Shown: positions 55,123 through 64,000, numbered from the stretch's first letter. The stretch: DNA of 64,000 nucleotides from an uncultured Aquimarina sp. (GCA_947500505.1 CANMSL010000001.1:806001-870000), one strand, 5' to 3'. Numbers and translations are program-made. The notes: generated by a model from the letters alone, not told the origin.

Positions 55123-55983
55123 ATGGCAAATTTAAAAGAATTACGTAGTAGAATTACCTCTGTGTCCTCAACGATGCAAATCACCAGTGCTATGAAAATG
55201 GTATCGGCAGCAAAGTTGAATAAAGCACAAATGGCAATTACTGCGATGCGTCCTTACGCGGATAAACTTACCGAATTATTGCAAAGTTTAAGTGCTTCTC
55301 TCGAAGGAGATAGTGCAAGCGTTTACTCAGAACAACGTGAGGTAAAAAAGGTTTTAGTAGTAGCAATTGCTTCTAATCGTGGTCTGGCTGGTGCTTTTAA
55401 TTCTAATATCATTAAAGCTTCAAGAGAGTTATACGAACATGTGTATGCCGGAAAACAAGTTGATTTTGTTACCATTGGTAAAAAAGTAAATGATGTTGTT
55501 TCTAAAACACATACGGTAGTTGCTAATAAAAGCGAAGTTTTTGATGACCTTACTTTTGCTAATGTAGCTGATATAGCGGAAGAATTGATGGGGCTATTTA
55601 CTAATGGTACATATGATAGGATTGATGTGGTTTATAACAAATTTAAGAATGCAGCCACTCAGATAGTCATTACAGAGCAATTTTTACCAATACAACCTGT
55701 AGAAGGGGAGGTAAAAGCTAATTTGGATTACATTTTCGAGCCATCTAAAGAGGAAATTGTTGAACAATTAATTCCTAAATCGCTGAAAACGCAATTGTAT
55801 AAAGCAATTCGCGATTCTTTTGCATCAGAACACGGAGCACGTATGACAGCGATGCACAAAGCTACCGATAACGCTACAGAATTAAGAGACGCACTTAAAT
55901 TACAATATAACAAGGCTAGACAAGCTTCTATTACTAATGAGATCTTGGAGATCGTTGGTGGTGCTGAAGCGTTGAATAGCTAA
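55123..55983 (+). CDS. atpG: ATP synthase F1 subunit gamma
   Basis: A 286-aa central-shaft subunit. The N-terminal coiled coil begins LKELRSRITSVSSTMQITSA and continues MKMVSAAKLNKAQ. The C-terminal helix has ASEHGARMTAMHKATDNA, as is typical. It starts seven bases after the right inverted repeat. It is followed by a strong terminator (56006-56037), so atpD and atpC are not in this operon; in Bacteroidota they usually lie elsewhere. Confidence 0.96.
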   Translation: MANLKELRSRITSVSSTMQITSAMKMVSAAKLNKAQMAITAMRPYADKLTELLQSLSASLEGDSASVYSEQREVKKVLVVAIASNRGLAGAFNSNIIKASRELYEHVYAGKQVDFVTIGKKVNDVVSKTHTVVANKSEVFDDLTFANVADIAEELMGLFTNGTYDRIDVVYNKFKNAATQIVITEQFLPIQPVEGEVKANLDYIFEPSKEEIVEQLIPKSLKTQLYKAIRDSFASEHGARMTAMHKATDNATELRDALKLQYNKARQASITNEILEIVGGAEALNS

Positions 55984-56005
55984 TAGAATTTTAAAATTAT
56001 AAAAC

Positions 56006-56037
56006 AACCTCATTCATTTTTTTGGATGAGGTTTTTT
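56006..56037 (+). terminator. Intrinsic terminator of the ATP synthase operon
   Basis: AACCTCATTC pairs with GGATGAGGTT (one T-G wobble) and is followed by a T-run. It lies 23 bases after the atpG stop. Confidence 0.87.
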
Positions 56038-56070
56038 GATTTTTTTATGATAAAGCAGGTATTCGTTTTC

Positions 56071-56078
56071 TATCTTTA
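56071..56078 (+). promoter_or_regulatory. Possible promoter element (TATCTTTA)
   Basis: One base from the TAnnTTTG -7 consensus, 14 bases before the ATG at 56093. The expected -33 TTTG is not evident. Low confidence. Confidence 0.35.
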
Positions 56079-56092
56079 GAGGAAAAAGAAAA

Positions 56093-56755
56093 ATGAAAAC
56101 AATTAGACTTTTCGCGATGCTTATGATGGCATCTTTTGTTGTTCCAATACAAGCGCAGGAATCAGAAAATTTACACGAAGCAGGAGATATCAAAATGGGA
56201 ATTGCGGCAGTCCCTCTGATGGACTTTGGCAATGGTTATAGTGGTATAGTAGCTAAGCCAAGCCTCTCTTATTATGTTTCAGAACATTTCGCAGTTAGTA
56301 CGTCGGCTTTTGTGCTTTTGCCACAGGATATAGAACAAGAAAATGGTAGTGATGTAGAAGTACAGGCCTATGGTTTTATACCTTCTTTTAGAAAACATCC
56401 AATTAATAGTGGTAAATTTAGTTTTTTTCTAGAATCTGGAGTAGGACTAGGGGCGATTAGATACAAAGCAAATGATACTGCTGGTCCTGATGAACTTGCT
56501 ATCGAAGATAATAGCGGAGGTTTATTATTAATTACAGCTGGAGCTGGAATTACTTATAGATTTGCTAAATGTCTGGAACTAGAATTTGGAGTTCCATATA
56601 TGTATGGATTAAATATTACAAATGGAGAAGACACAAAATTATTCTCAGGAGTAGCTTTTAATCTTGGTATGAACTTTGTTTTTAATACCAGAGATATTAA
56701 AAGAATGAAAGAAAAACATCAAGAACGTTTAAAAGAAAAATGGGGAAAAGAATAA
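56093..56755 (+). CDS. Secreted outer-membrane beta-barrel-like protein
   Basis: A 220-aa protein with a signal peptide (1-22, ending IQAQ). Alternating hydrophobic strands follow, for example YYVSEHFAVSTSAFVLLP, FSFFLESGVGLGAIRY and YRFAKCLELEFGVPYMYG. The pattern fits a small outer-membrane beta-barrel (porin/OmpW-like family type). The C-terminus is basic rather than ending in Phe. Function is unknown. Its final 16 bases overlap the following lipoprotein gene. Confidence 0.65.
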   Translation: MKTIRLFAMLMMASFVVPIQAQESENLHEAGDIKMGIAAVPLMDFGNGYSGIVAKPSLSYYVSEHFAVSTSAFVLLPQDIEQENGSDVEVQAYGFIPSFRKHPINSGKFSFFLESGVGLGAIRYKANDTAGPDELAIEDNSGGLLLITAGAGITYRFAKCLELEFGVPYMYGLNITNGEDTKLFSGVAFNLGMNFVFNTRDIKRMKEKHQERLKEKWGKE

Positions 56756-57252
56756 ATTATAAAATAATATTTACCAAAATATATCTAGTAAGCATAGCAA
56801 TAGTTTTCACTAATTGTGCTAGTAGTCAAAAAGTAGAAAGTACAGCTCCTGTTCAGCTTAAAGATCCTTATTTCCAGAATTGGGTCTCAGGTATTGAAGG
56901 AGGTGGTGCTGGATTCATGGTATATCTTCCGATAGATGAAAAATCTGACGTGCAATTAGAAGAGATTTACTTTAAAGGAAAAAGAGTGAAGCTAAAACGT
57001 AAAAGGAGCGAAGCGGTTTATACCGGTCGATATACGAACCCAAAGACGGTGAGAAAAGAAATTGTAATGAGTGGTGACCCAAAGGAAGAGTATGATAACC
57101 AAGTTCAGGAAATAGAAGAAAAAATACCTTTTGATCTTAAAAACGGAGAATCTGTTATTGCATACTCTAAAAATGGCAAAAAGGGTTATTTTAAACTCGA
57201 TAAGTTACCGGAGAAAGAATTGAAAGGATATCCGATGCAGTCAAGGCAATAA
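56740..57252 (+). CDS. Small lipoprotein of unknown function
   Basis: A 170-aa protein with a lipobox (about residues 20-27, IVFTNCASS). The body is polar and charged, with EEIYFKGKRVKLKRKRSE and SVIAYSKNGKKGYFKLDKLP. I do not recognise a domain. The ATG at 56740 lies inside the preceding gene, so the two are probably co-translated. Confidence 0.6.
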   Translation: MGKRINYKIIFTKIYLVSIAIVFTNCASSQKVESTAPVQLKDPYFQNWVSGIEGGGAGFMVYLPIDEKSDVQLEEIYFKGKRVKLKRKRSEAVYTGRYTNPKTVRKEIVMSGDPKEEYDNQVQEIEEKIPFDLKNGESVIAYSKNGKKGYFKLDKLPEKELKGYPMQSRQ

Positions 57253-57285
57253 AAATTGTATTTTTAAGGCCACAATAAGAAGCCG

Positions 57286-58737
57286 TTGGGAATTTTTCAA
57301 AAACTTTTTAAGCAAACGTTTATATACGGAATGGCAACAGTGTTACCACGCATGTTGTCATTTCTTTTGGTACCCCTATATACAGATCAATTACCTACAG
57401 AAGAATACGGGAAAGTTTCAATTATCTTCTCTTACTTTGTGCTATTCAATGTACTGTTAGCATATGGTATGGAAACTGCTTTTTTTAGATTTTTCAATAA
57501 AGAATCTAATAAGGAAAAAGTAGTTAGTACTTCGGCTATATCTATAGCTGTATCATCTTTTACATTCCTGGTGATTGCCTTATTTTTAAAAGAACAAATT
57601 GCAATCTGGACTGATATTAAGTTAGAGTATATATATCTGGCAATTTGGATTCTACTATTAGATGCATTGGTAATTATTCCGTTTTCGTGGTTAAGAGCAA
57701 AAGAACGTCCAATTAGATATGCGATTATTAAAATAACGAATGTTGCGATTAATTTTGGGCTTAATGTTTTCTTATTGCTCTATTTAAAACAACTTTCATT
57801 TCATTTTTCATTTTTTAATTGGATTTGTAAAGATGATTATGAAATAAGCTATATTTTTATTTCTAATCTGATTGCCAGTGGGTTCGCATTGCTGGTGTTA
57901 TTACCTTTCTACACTAAGATAAAATATCGGTTTGATGTCATTTTGTGGAAAAAGATGATGAAATATGGCACGCCAATTCTGGTAGCCGGTATAGCATATT
58001 CCATTAACGAAACTTTCGATAGAATACTACTGGATAAATTATTGCCAGAAAATGTAGCTGAGCATATGGTGGGCGTATATTCGGCTTGTTATAAATTAGC
58101 GCTGTTTATGACATTATTTGCAACAGCCTTTAGGTTAGGGATAGAGCCCTTTTTCTTTAATTATGCGGCAAACAAGAATGCACCAGAGACCTACGCCAGA
58201 ATTACTAAGTACTTTGTGATTTTAGGCTCTTTTATCTTTTTGTTCGTAATTGTGTTTGTTCATCTGTTGAAAATTGCATTTTTACGAGATACATCCTATT
58301 GGGAAGCGGTAAAAATCGTTCCTTTTATCTTATTAGCTAATTTTTGTTTAGGTATTTATCACAATTTATCTGTTTGGTATAAAGTAACTGATAGAACGAA
58401 GTTTGGAGCATACATATCTGTTTTCGGCGCCATTATTACGTTAGTATTAAATTTTCTATTAATTCCAGAATATACATATGTAGGTTCTGCGATGGCCACA
58501 TTGGCGGCTTACGGAACAATGATGTTACTATCCTGGTATTTGGGAAGGAAATATTATCCAATTCCTTACGATTTAAAAAAGATAGGAATGTATCTTGGGT
58601 TATCAATTGGTTTTTCGGCTATTTCATTTTATATATTCGACAGTAATTATATGATTTCTATCCCCTTATTACTAGTGTTTTTAGTAATTTTGTATGCTTC
58701 AGAAAAAAAGGAATTAAAACAACTATTAAAAAGATAA
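57286..58737 (+). CDS. Lipopolysaccharide/polysaccharide flippase (Wzx family)
   Basis: A 483-aa polytopic protein with about twelve to fourteen hydrophobic helices. The opening FIYGMATVLPRMLSFLLVPLYT and the PTEEYGKVSI segment are typical of Wzx/MurJ-like exporters. The start is TTG at 57286 with AAGAAG just upstream. It is followed by a hairpin and dut, not by glycan genes, so it may serve LPS or cell-wall precursors. Confidence 0.85.
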   Translation: MGIFQKLFKQTFIYGMATVLPRMLSFLLVPLYTDQLPTEEYGKVSIIFSYFVLFNVLLAYGMETAFFRFFNKESNKEKVVSTSAISIAVSSFTFLVIALFLKEQIAIWTDIKLEYIYLAIWILLLDALVIIPFSWLRAKERPIRYAIIKITNVAINFGLNVFLLLYLKQLSFHFSFFNWICKDDYEISYIFISNLIASGFALLVLLPFYTKIKYRFDVILWKKMMKYGTPILVAGIAYSINETFDRILLDKLLPENVAEHMVGVYSACYKLALFMTLFATAFRLGIEPFFFNYAANKNAPETYARITKYFVILGSFIFLFVIVFVHLLKIAFLRDTSYWEAVKIVPFILLANFCLGIYHNLSVWYKVTDRTKFGAYISVFGAIITLVLNFLLIPEYTYVGSAMATLAAYGTMMLLSWYLGRKYYPIPYDLKKIGMYLGLSIGFSAISFYIFDSNYMISIPLLLVFLVILYASEKKELKQLLKR

Positions 58738-58777
58738 TCTTCTGTCTTCTCATGCTTGTCATAAGCAGACAGGAAGA
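58738..58777 (+). other. Imperfect hairpin between the flippase gene and dut
   Basis: TCTTCTGTCT (58738-58747) pairs with AGACAGGAAGA (58767-58777) with one bulge, and an inner TGCTT/AAGCA pair tightens the loop. No T-run follows. It could be a weak 3' processing structure. Confidence 0.45.
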
Positions 58778-58788
58778 GTCGAGAGATA

Positions 58789-59241
58789 ATGATTCAAGTA
58801 AAAAATATGCAAATAAATATTATTAACAAATCATCACACAAGCTACCACATTATGAAACTATAGCTTCGGCAGGAATGGACCTGAGGGCTAATATAAGCG
58901 AACCAATAACACTAAAACCTTTAGAGAGAACCATAGTCAAAACAGGTTTGTTTATAGAGTTACCTGTGGGCTATGAAGCACAAGTACGTCCCAGAAGTGG
59001 ATTAGCTGCAAAAAAAGGAATAACAGTACTAAACGCTCCAGGAACGATAGATGCTGATTACAGAGGTGAAATAGGTGTTATTTTAGTGAATTTATCCAAT
59101 GAAGATTTTGTAATAGAAAACGGAGAACGGGTGGCACAACTGGTCATTGCAAAACACGAAAGAGCAGAATTGAATGAAGTATCCGTACTTTCTGAGACTG
59201 TAAGAGGAGCAGGTGGTTTTGGCAGCACTGGAGTTAAGTAA
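58789..59241 (+). CDS. dut: dUTP diphosphatase
   Basis: Hydrolyses dUTP to dUMP and pyrophosphate, keeping uracil out of DNA; a trimeric cytosolic enzyme. All five dUTPase motifs are visible: [45 protein letters not shown] and [10 protein letters not shown]. At 150 aa it has the normal length. ATG 58789 adds six residues; the ATG at 58807 (MQINIINKS) may be the true start. Confidence 0.95.
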   Translation: MIQVKNMQINIINKSSHKLPHYETIASAGMDLRANISEPITLKPLERTIVKTGLFIELPVGYEAQVRPRSGLAAKKGITVLNAPGTIDADYRGEIGVILVNLSNEDFVIENGERVAQLVIAKHERAELNEVSVLSETVRGAGGFGSTGVK

Positions 59242-59418
59242 AAATTTTTATTTGATGCAGTAAGTTAGTTTCTTTTCCTTTGGGAGTGATGTCCATATAA
59301 GTAATTCGGACAGAGAGGGGTTAGTTAACCCTTCCTATTCTAAAAATAAAATAAAGTCAACTTTCTGTTTGTTAATAATAAATAGAAAACAATCAACCAA
59401 TAAAAAACAACATAAAAA

Positions 59419-60435
59419 ATGAAAATCATTGTACCAATGGCAGGAAGAGGTTCTCGGTTAAGGCCTCATACACTTACTGTTCCTAAACCATTAATCCCTG
59501 TAGCAGGAAAACCAATTGTTCATCGGTTGGTTTCTGATATAGCAAAGGTTTTAGGAGAGCCTATAGACGAAATTGCTTTTGTTTTAGGAGACCCTGCATT
59601 TTTTGGAGATGATGTTGTAGAAAGCCTCACTACTTTGGCCGAGGAGCTTGGAGCAAAAGCATCAATTTACAGACAAGATGAACCTCTGGGAACGGGCCAC
59701 GCTATTATGTGTGCCAAAGATTCCTTATCCGGTCCGGCTGTGGTAGCATATGCCGATACATTGATAAGAGCAGATTTTAATTTAGATAAAGAGGCAGATT
59801 CTGTTATTTGGGTGAAACAAGTCGATAAACCCGAAGCATATGGTGTAGTAAAACTAAACGAAAGTAACAAAATTGTAGAATTAGTAGAAAAACCAAAAGA
59901 ATTCGTGTCTGATCTTGCAGTAATAGGAATCTATTACTTTAAAGATATCGCTGTACTAAAGAATGAATTACAATACGTATTAGATAATAACATTATAAAC
60001 AGTGGCGAGTACCAGATTAATGATGGTATCAAAAGAATGATGGCAAACGGTAAAGTATTTGTGACCGGCCAGGTGGAAGAATGGATGGACTGCGGTAATA
60101 AAAACGTGACCATAGAAACCAATACCAAAATGTTGGGTTTTTTAGAAAATGATAAAGAAAAATTGATTAGTGATGATGTCTCATCAGAAAATGCAACTAT
60201 TATTCCGCCTTGCTACATCGGAAAAGACGTGATAATAAAGAATGGATCTGTCGGGCCGAATGTTTCTATTGGTGATGGATGTACAATACAAGATAGCCAT
60301 ATTAAAAATAGCTTAATACAGAACCAAACTGTCATAAAAAATGCTAACTTAGACAACGCTATGATAGGAAATCACGTTCTTTATGACGGAAATTATACCA
60401 CCATTAGTATTGGTGACTATTCTACTTTGGAATAA
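59419..60435 (+). CDS. Sugar-phosphate nucleotidyltransferase with LbH C-terminus
   Basis: A 338-aa enzyme. The NTP-transferase motif IVPMAGRGSRLRPHT (3-17) is followed by PKPLIPVAGKPI and GTGHAIMCA. The last third has hexapeptide-type repeats typical of a left-handed beta-helix (IGKDVIIKNGSVGPNVSIGD split over 258-277). It makes a nucleoside-diphosphate sugar, perhaps dTDP- or UDP-linked; the sugar is not known. The 177-base gap before it holds a small inverted repeat GGGTTA/TAACCC (59318-59331) and no recognised promoter. Confidence 0.88.
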   Translation: MKIIVPMAGRGSRLRPHTLTVPKPLIPVAGKPIVHRLVSDIAKVLGEPIDEIAFVLGDPAFFGDDVVESLTTLAEELGAKASIYRQDEPLGTGHAIMCAKDSLSGPAVVAYADTLIRADFNLDKEADSVIWVKQVDKPEAYGVVKLNESNKIVELVEKPKEFVSDLAVIGIYYFKDIAVLKNELQYVLDNNIINSGEYQINDGIKRMMANGKVFVTGQVEEWMDCGNKNVTIETNTKMLGFLENDKEKLISDDVSSENATIIPPCYIGKDVIIKNGSVGPNVSIGDGCTIQDSHIKNSLIQNQTVIKNANLDNAMIGNHVLYDGNYTTISIGDYSTLE

Positions 60436-60466
60436 TTTGTGATCCACATTATTTTGAAATCTATGT

Positions 60467-61843
60467 ATGACTAAATACTGGCGACATATTACAATTTATC
60501 TCATCTTTCTTTTAGGAGGGATGAATGTTGCTTTTTCTCAAGAACTGGAATCTCTTAAAAAAGTAGAAATTCTGGACGATCTTGGAGATGTCTCTGATGA
60601 ATTTAAAGAAAGTTTTTTTGAAGCATTAAAACAGAGAGCCATTACAAATTATGACAAAGCAATTAGTGCTTTAGAAAGATGCATTGAAGCAAATCCAAAG
60701 CCTATCGCGTTATACCATGAACTAGGTAAGAACTATCTGGATTTAAAAGTGTATGATCAGGCTGAAGAGAATTTTAAAAAAGTTTTGGAAGAAAAGCCAA
60801 AAGATAGATACGTTCTGGAATTGTTGTTTGAGGTGTATTTTAAGCAAAGAAAGTATAAAGAGTCTATTGAGGTAGTAGAAAAATTGGCAGCTTTTGATAG
60901 TATGTATAAAGAACAGTTAGCGAATCTTTATTTTTTAGAAAACAGGTATGATGATGCGCTAAGAGTAGTTGACGAGTTAATAGAAGAACTTGGCATAGAT
61001 TCCTATAGAGATAAACTAAGAAAAAAAATAGCATTAAAAATCAATAACCCTAATTCTCAGATCACTAGATTAGAAGAAAAGATAGCAGAAAACCCGAAAA
61101 AGGAGCAAAACTATTTAAATTTGATTTATTTATATAGCCAGGATAATCAGGCGGATAAAGCCTTCGGAACTGCTCAACTACTTTTAGAACAACAACCAAA
61201 ATCACAACTGGCTCATTTAGCACTGTATAAATTTTATTTGGATAATAATAGCGCAGACGAAGCGATTAACTCCATGAAGATTGTTTTGGCAAGTAATAAG
61301 ATTGATATAGAATCTAAATATAAGGTTATCAATGACTTTTTGATATTTGTCGATAAAAATCCAATGTACGAATCGGAATTAGTTGAAGTTACTAAGATTT
61401 TTTCTGAAGATTCAGGTAGTAGTAAAGTGTTTACCGAAATCGGAAATTACTTTTACGGAAAGGATAAAAAAGAAATGGCACTTAATTATTATGAAAGAGG
61501 ATTAAAAGACAATGCAAGCGATTTTGGGATTCTAAGAAAGATGCTGTTATTGCAACTGGATCTAAAGAGATATGAAAAAGCAAAAGCAGGAAGTGAACTG
61601 GCTATAGAATTGTATCCATCTCAGCCAATTCTGTATCTAGTTAATGGGGTTTCCTTAATTAATCTAAACAAACACGAAGAGGCGATAGATATCCTTAGCA
61701 TAGGAATGGATTATATTATTGATGACCTGAAAATGGAGTCGGATTTCTATGCTCAAATCGGTGAAGCATACTTAAAAATGGGTGATCTGGGAAAAGCTTC
61801 AGAATACAAAGAAAGATCTTTTCAACTTAAAAAAAAATCGTAA
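60467..61843 (+). CDS. Secreted TPR-repeat protein
   Basis: A 458-aa protein with a signal peptide (1-25, ending AFSQ). Several tetratricopeptide repeats follow, visible as PIALYHELGKNYLDLKVYDQ, AEENFKKVLEEKPKDRYVL, KEMALNYYERGLKDNASDFG and AQIGEAYLKMGDLGKASEYK. No enzymatic domain is seen, so a scaffolding role in the envelope is likely. It is followed six bases later by a DUF4292 lipoprotein gene. Confidence 0.8.
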   Translation: MTKYWRHITIYLIFLLGGMNVAFSQELESLKKVEILDDLGDVSDEFKESFFEALKQRAITNYDKAISALERCIEANPKPIALYHELGKNYLDLKVYDQAEENFKKVLEEKPKDRYVLELLFEVYFKQRKYKESIEVVEKLAAFDSMYKEQLANLYFLENRYDDALRVVDELIEELGIDSYRDKLRKKIALKINNPNSQITRLEEKIAENPKKEQNYLNLIYLYSQDNQADKAFGTAQLLLEQQPKSQLAHLALYKFYLDNNSADEAINSMKIVLASNKIDIESKYKVINDFLIFVDKNPMYESELVEVTKIFSEDSGSSKVFTEIGNYFYGKDKKEMALNYYERGLKDNASDFGILRKMLLLQLDLKRYEKAKAGSELAIELYPSQPILYLVNGVSLINLNKHEEAIDILSIGMDYIIDDLKMESDFYAQIGEAYLKMGDLGKASEYKERSFQLKKKS

Positions 61844-61849
61844 AAGGTA

Positions 61850-62623
61850 ATGAGTAGACTAATTTATCTGTTATGTTTTTCTTTAATTATACTTCAATCT
61901 TGTAAAGGAACTAAAGCAATTTCGGACGCTTCAATTAAAAAGTTAAGAACAGAAAAAATAATAGCTAATCATTATAACAAAGCTTTCAACTTTAATACAA
62001 TTAATGCCAAAGTAAAAGTAAAATATGATGATGGGAAACAATCATTTAGTCCTACCGTAACGTTAAGACTGGAAAAGGACAAGAAAATTTGGGTAAGTGC
62101 TAAATTATTAGGAATTACTTTGGCCAAAGCATATATAACACCGGATAAAGTGAGTTATTATGAAAAGATTAATAATACTTTCTTCGAAGGTGATTTTAAG
62201 TTATTGAGTGAATGGCTGGGAACTGACTTGGATTTTGAAAAAATACAAGAGTTATTACTGGGGCAAGCAATATTTAACCTTAGGGGCGAAAAATACATAT
62301 CATCCATAGACAATCAAAAATATAGACTAAGTCCAAAGAAGGAGTTGGAATTATTCGAACGGTTATTCATTTTGAATCCAAATAGCTTTAAAATATTTTC
62401 TCAACAGCTAAAACAACCTTTGCAGAATAGAAATCTTCTCATTAACTATAATAGCTACCAAAAGGTGGGAAACCAGGACTTTCCAAAGGAAATTAATATT
62501 TTAGCATCCGAAGGAATCAAGAGAACCTCTATTTCGATTGATTATCGTAGCGTTGATTACAATGCCAAGGTGAGTTTTCCGTTTAAAATACCATCAGGAT
62601 ACGAGCAAGTAACGATAGAATGA
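61850..62623 (+). CDS. DUF4292 family lipoprotein
   Basis: A 257-aa lipoprotein with the lipobox LIILQSC (about 12-18). The body contains VSAKLLGITLAKAYITPDKV and SYYEKINNTFFEGDFKLLSE, family-typical segments. DUF4292 proteins resemble LolA/LolB-like lipid-binding folds, so envelope lipoprotein handling is possible (inference). The stop overlaps the ATG of the next gene by four bases. Confidence 0.78.
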   Translation: MSRLIYLLCFSLIILQSCKGTKAISDASIKKLRTEKIIANHYNKAFNFNTINAKVKVKYDDGKQSFSPTVTLRLEKDKKIWVSAKLLGITLAKAYITPDKVSYYEKINNTFFEGDFKLLSEWLGTDLDFEKIQELLLGQAIFNLRGEKYISSIDNQKYRLSPKKELELFERLFILNPNSFKIFSQQLKQPLQNRNLLINYNSYQKVGNQDFPKEINILASEGIKRTSISIDYRSVDYNAKVSFPFKIPSGYEQVTIE

Positions 62624-63849
62624 GGCTACAGAAATTCATATATTCATTCGGAATGCTTTTGATATGCATTTCGTCATTTTCCCAAAGCACAAAGCAACAA
62701 CAGCTGGAAGAGCAACGTAGACAACTAAAAGAACAAATCGAACAAATGAAGTCTTTACTTGCCGATACCAAGCTAAAACAACGCTCCGTATTGGATGAAG
62801 TAGAAACGCTCAATTCCAGGATAAACACAAGACAAAACCTGATAAAAATTACCAATCAACAAGCAAATCTATTAACGAGAGAGATTAATGCCAATCTCAA
62901 AAAAATGGGATCATATCGAGATGAACTAAAGGTGCTAAAAGAGGATTATGCCAGAATGATTATAAAATCCTATAAAAGCAAATCTCAACAAAGCAAAATT
63001 ATGTTTCTTTTGTCTTCATCAGATTTTACACAAGCATATAAAAGGCTTCAGTATATGAAGCAATATAACGAACATCGAAAAGAGCAGGCTGATCAAATAC
63101 AAAAACGTACCGAGGAACTTCAGAAGTTAAATAAAAACTTATTACAACGGAAAAAAAATAAAGAAGTACTGATTGAGGAGAACAGGGAAGCTCAACAACA
63201 ACTAAAAGAAGAGAAGAAACAGCAACAAGCTTTAATGGCTTCTATTCGAAAGAAGGAGGGAACCTATAAAAAAGAAATAAAGAAGAAACAAGAAAAAGCC
63301 AGTGCTATTGATAAAGCAATAGAGAAACTAATTCGAGAAGCCATAGCAAAAGCTAATAAAAAAGCAGGAAAAAAAGCTTCTAAGAAAGGATCAGCAACAA
63401 CCTTTGCTTTGACCCCGGAGGATAAGAAATTAGCAGATAATTTTACTGCTAATAAAGGAAAGTTTCCATGGCCTGTAGGTACGGGTAGAATTACTAAAAA
63501 GTATGGTCAACAACCACATCCCACATTACCTAATATACAGATTAACAGTAGTGGAGTGGAACTGGAAACAAGGCCTGGAGAAAAAGCCAGAGCTATTTTT
63601 GAAGGAGAAGTCATGGCTATCCAAAAATTAAAAAATGCGGGTAGATTAGTACACGTACGACACGGTAATTACATCACTGTATATTATAATTTGGAAAACA
63701 TTACAGTAAAAGAGGGTCAAAAGGTTTCAACAAAACAAAGTATCGGAGAAGTACGTGTAAACCCGTCAACCGGCCGTGCAATTATGAAATTTTTGATTTT
63801 TAAGGATACAAAAAAAATGAATCCTCAATCATGGATTTATAAGATGTAA
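62620..63849 (+). CDS. EnvC-like murein hydrolase activator (degenerate M23 domain)
   Basis: A 409-aa exported protein. A signal peptide (1-22) leads into a long coiled coil (about 23-245), followed by a Lys-rich linker and a LytM-like domain (about 285-405). The metal-ligand motifs are altered: INSSGVELETRPG in place of HxGxD, and HGNYITVYYNL without the last His. This is the EnvC/NlpD type, which activates amidases rather than cutting peptidoglycan. It overlaps the DUF4292 gene by four bases. Confidence 0.85.
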   Translation: MRLQKFIYSFGMLLICISSFSQSTKQQQLEEQRRQLKEQIEQMKSLLADTKLKQRSVLDEVETLNSRINTRQNLIKITNQQANLLTREINANLKKMGSYRDELKVLKEDYARMIIKSYKSKSQQSKIMFLLSSSDFTQAYKRLQYMKQYNEHRKEQADQIQKRTEELQKLNKNLLQRKKNKEVLIEENREAQQQLKEEKKQQQALMASIRKKEGTYKKEIKKKQEKASAIDKAIEKLIREAIAKANKKAGKKASKKGSATTFALTPEDKKLADNFTANKGKFPWPVGTGRITKKYGQQPHPTLPNIQINSSGVELETRPGEKARAIFEGEVMAIQKLKNAGRLVHVRHGNYITVYYNLENITVKEGQKVSTKQSIGEVRVNPSTGRAIMKFLIFKDTKKMNPQSWIYKM

Positions 63850-63856
63850 AAAAGCA

Positions 63857-64000
63857 ATGGAAATAATTGTTATTTCAGTTGTTGCATTTTTAGTTTCGAT
63901 ACTTACTTTTTTTTCAGGATTTGGCCTGGGAACGATTCTTACACCGGTATTGATGATTTTTTCCGGTAGAGATTGCTGTTGCCTTGACAGGTGTGGTACA
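63857..64000 (+). CDS. TauE/SafE-like permease, 5' part, probably frameshifted (partial)
   Basis: From ATG 63857 the frame reads MEIIVISVVAFLVSILTFFS, then GFGLGTILTPVLMIF, the opening of a TauE/SafE family sulfite/anion permease. At the T-run at 63957-63962 the frame changes: downstream, the other frame gives FPVEIAVALTGVV, the expected continuation, while the annotated frame runs into SGRDCCC. One extra T or two missing T bases would explain it. The remainder lies beyond the window, so I cannot say whether the gene is functional. Confidence 0.65.
   Translation, partial: MEIIVISVVAFLVSILTFFSGFGLGTILTPVLMIFSGRDCCCLDRCGT

Noticed and set aside
50635..55983. Missing atpD and atpC taken as a deletion
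   Set aside because: In many Bacteroidota these two genes lie in a separate place, and a strong terminator follows atpG, so there is no sign of a break.

Overview
This is an AT-rich chromosomal window from a Bacteroidota bacterium, most likely a marine member of the Flavobacteriaceae. An Aquimarina-like genus is possible but unproven. The evidence is the family-specific gene set: DUF6341 and DUF6427 proteins beside purD, DUF4254 beside a GT9 transferase, an SprE/PorW-like type IX secretion lipoprotein, a bactofilin fused by overlap to an AtpZ-like gene, an ATP synthase operon without atpD and atpC, and DUF5687 and DUF4292 proteins. Several promoters fit the Bacteroidota form TAnnTTTG. I see no rRNA, tRNA, CRISPR array or complete insertion sequence.

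Bases 1-33385 are a large surface-glycan locus, almost all on the + strand. It contains sugar-nucleotide genes (rfbA end, rfbC, rfbD for dTDP-rhamnose; tviB and tviC for UDP-GalNAc-uronate; ugd and a UDP-xylose synthase). It also has an AsnB-type amidotransferase, five GT4 transferases, one GT2 transferase, a methyltransferase and an alkaline-phosphatase-superfamily protein. Two Wzx flippases are present, with five polymerase or ligase-type membrane proteins, one WecA/MraY-like and two WcaJ-like initiating transferases, and a Wzz-like protein. The duplicated export and initiation genes suggest two or more glycan modules joined end to end. One minus-strand gene inside the locus, a transglutaminase-like protein, is frameshifted.

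Bases 33501-39466 hold purD, small conserved flavobacterial membrane proteins, a possible PD-(D/E)xK nuclease paired with a DNA adenine methyltransferase, DUF4254 and GT9. Bases 39648-46467 hold an AraC-type membrane regulator, a CPBP protease, a ferredoxin-type reductase (minus strand), and a PadR-led set (PadR, membrane protein, DUF5687 permease-like protein, ABC ATPase).

Bases 46814-55983 link SprE, bactofilin, an AtpZ-like protein and the F-type ATP synthase genes atpB-E-F-H-A-G. Between atpA and atpG sits an S23-type four-helix-bundle gene bounded by 32-base near-perfect inverted repeats. A 15-base-pair hairpin follows atpE, and a terminator-like hairpin separates atpH from atpA.

Bases 56093-64000 hold a beta-barrel-like protein, a small lipoprotein, a flippase, dut, a sugar nucleotidyltransferase, a TPR protein, a DUF4292 lipoprotein, an EnvC-like M23 protein and the start of a TauE/SafE-type permease that looks frameshifted at the window edge.

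The strongest unusual signals are the inverted-repeat-bounded gene inside the ATP synthase operon, the possible restriction-modification pair, long homopolymer tracts inside glycan genes, and the frameshifted, triad-poor transglutaminase homologue. No wholly new system is demonstrated by sequence reading alone.
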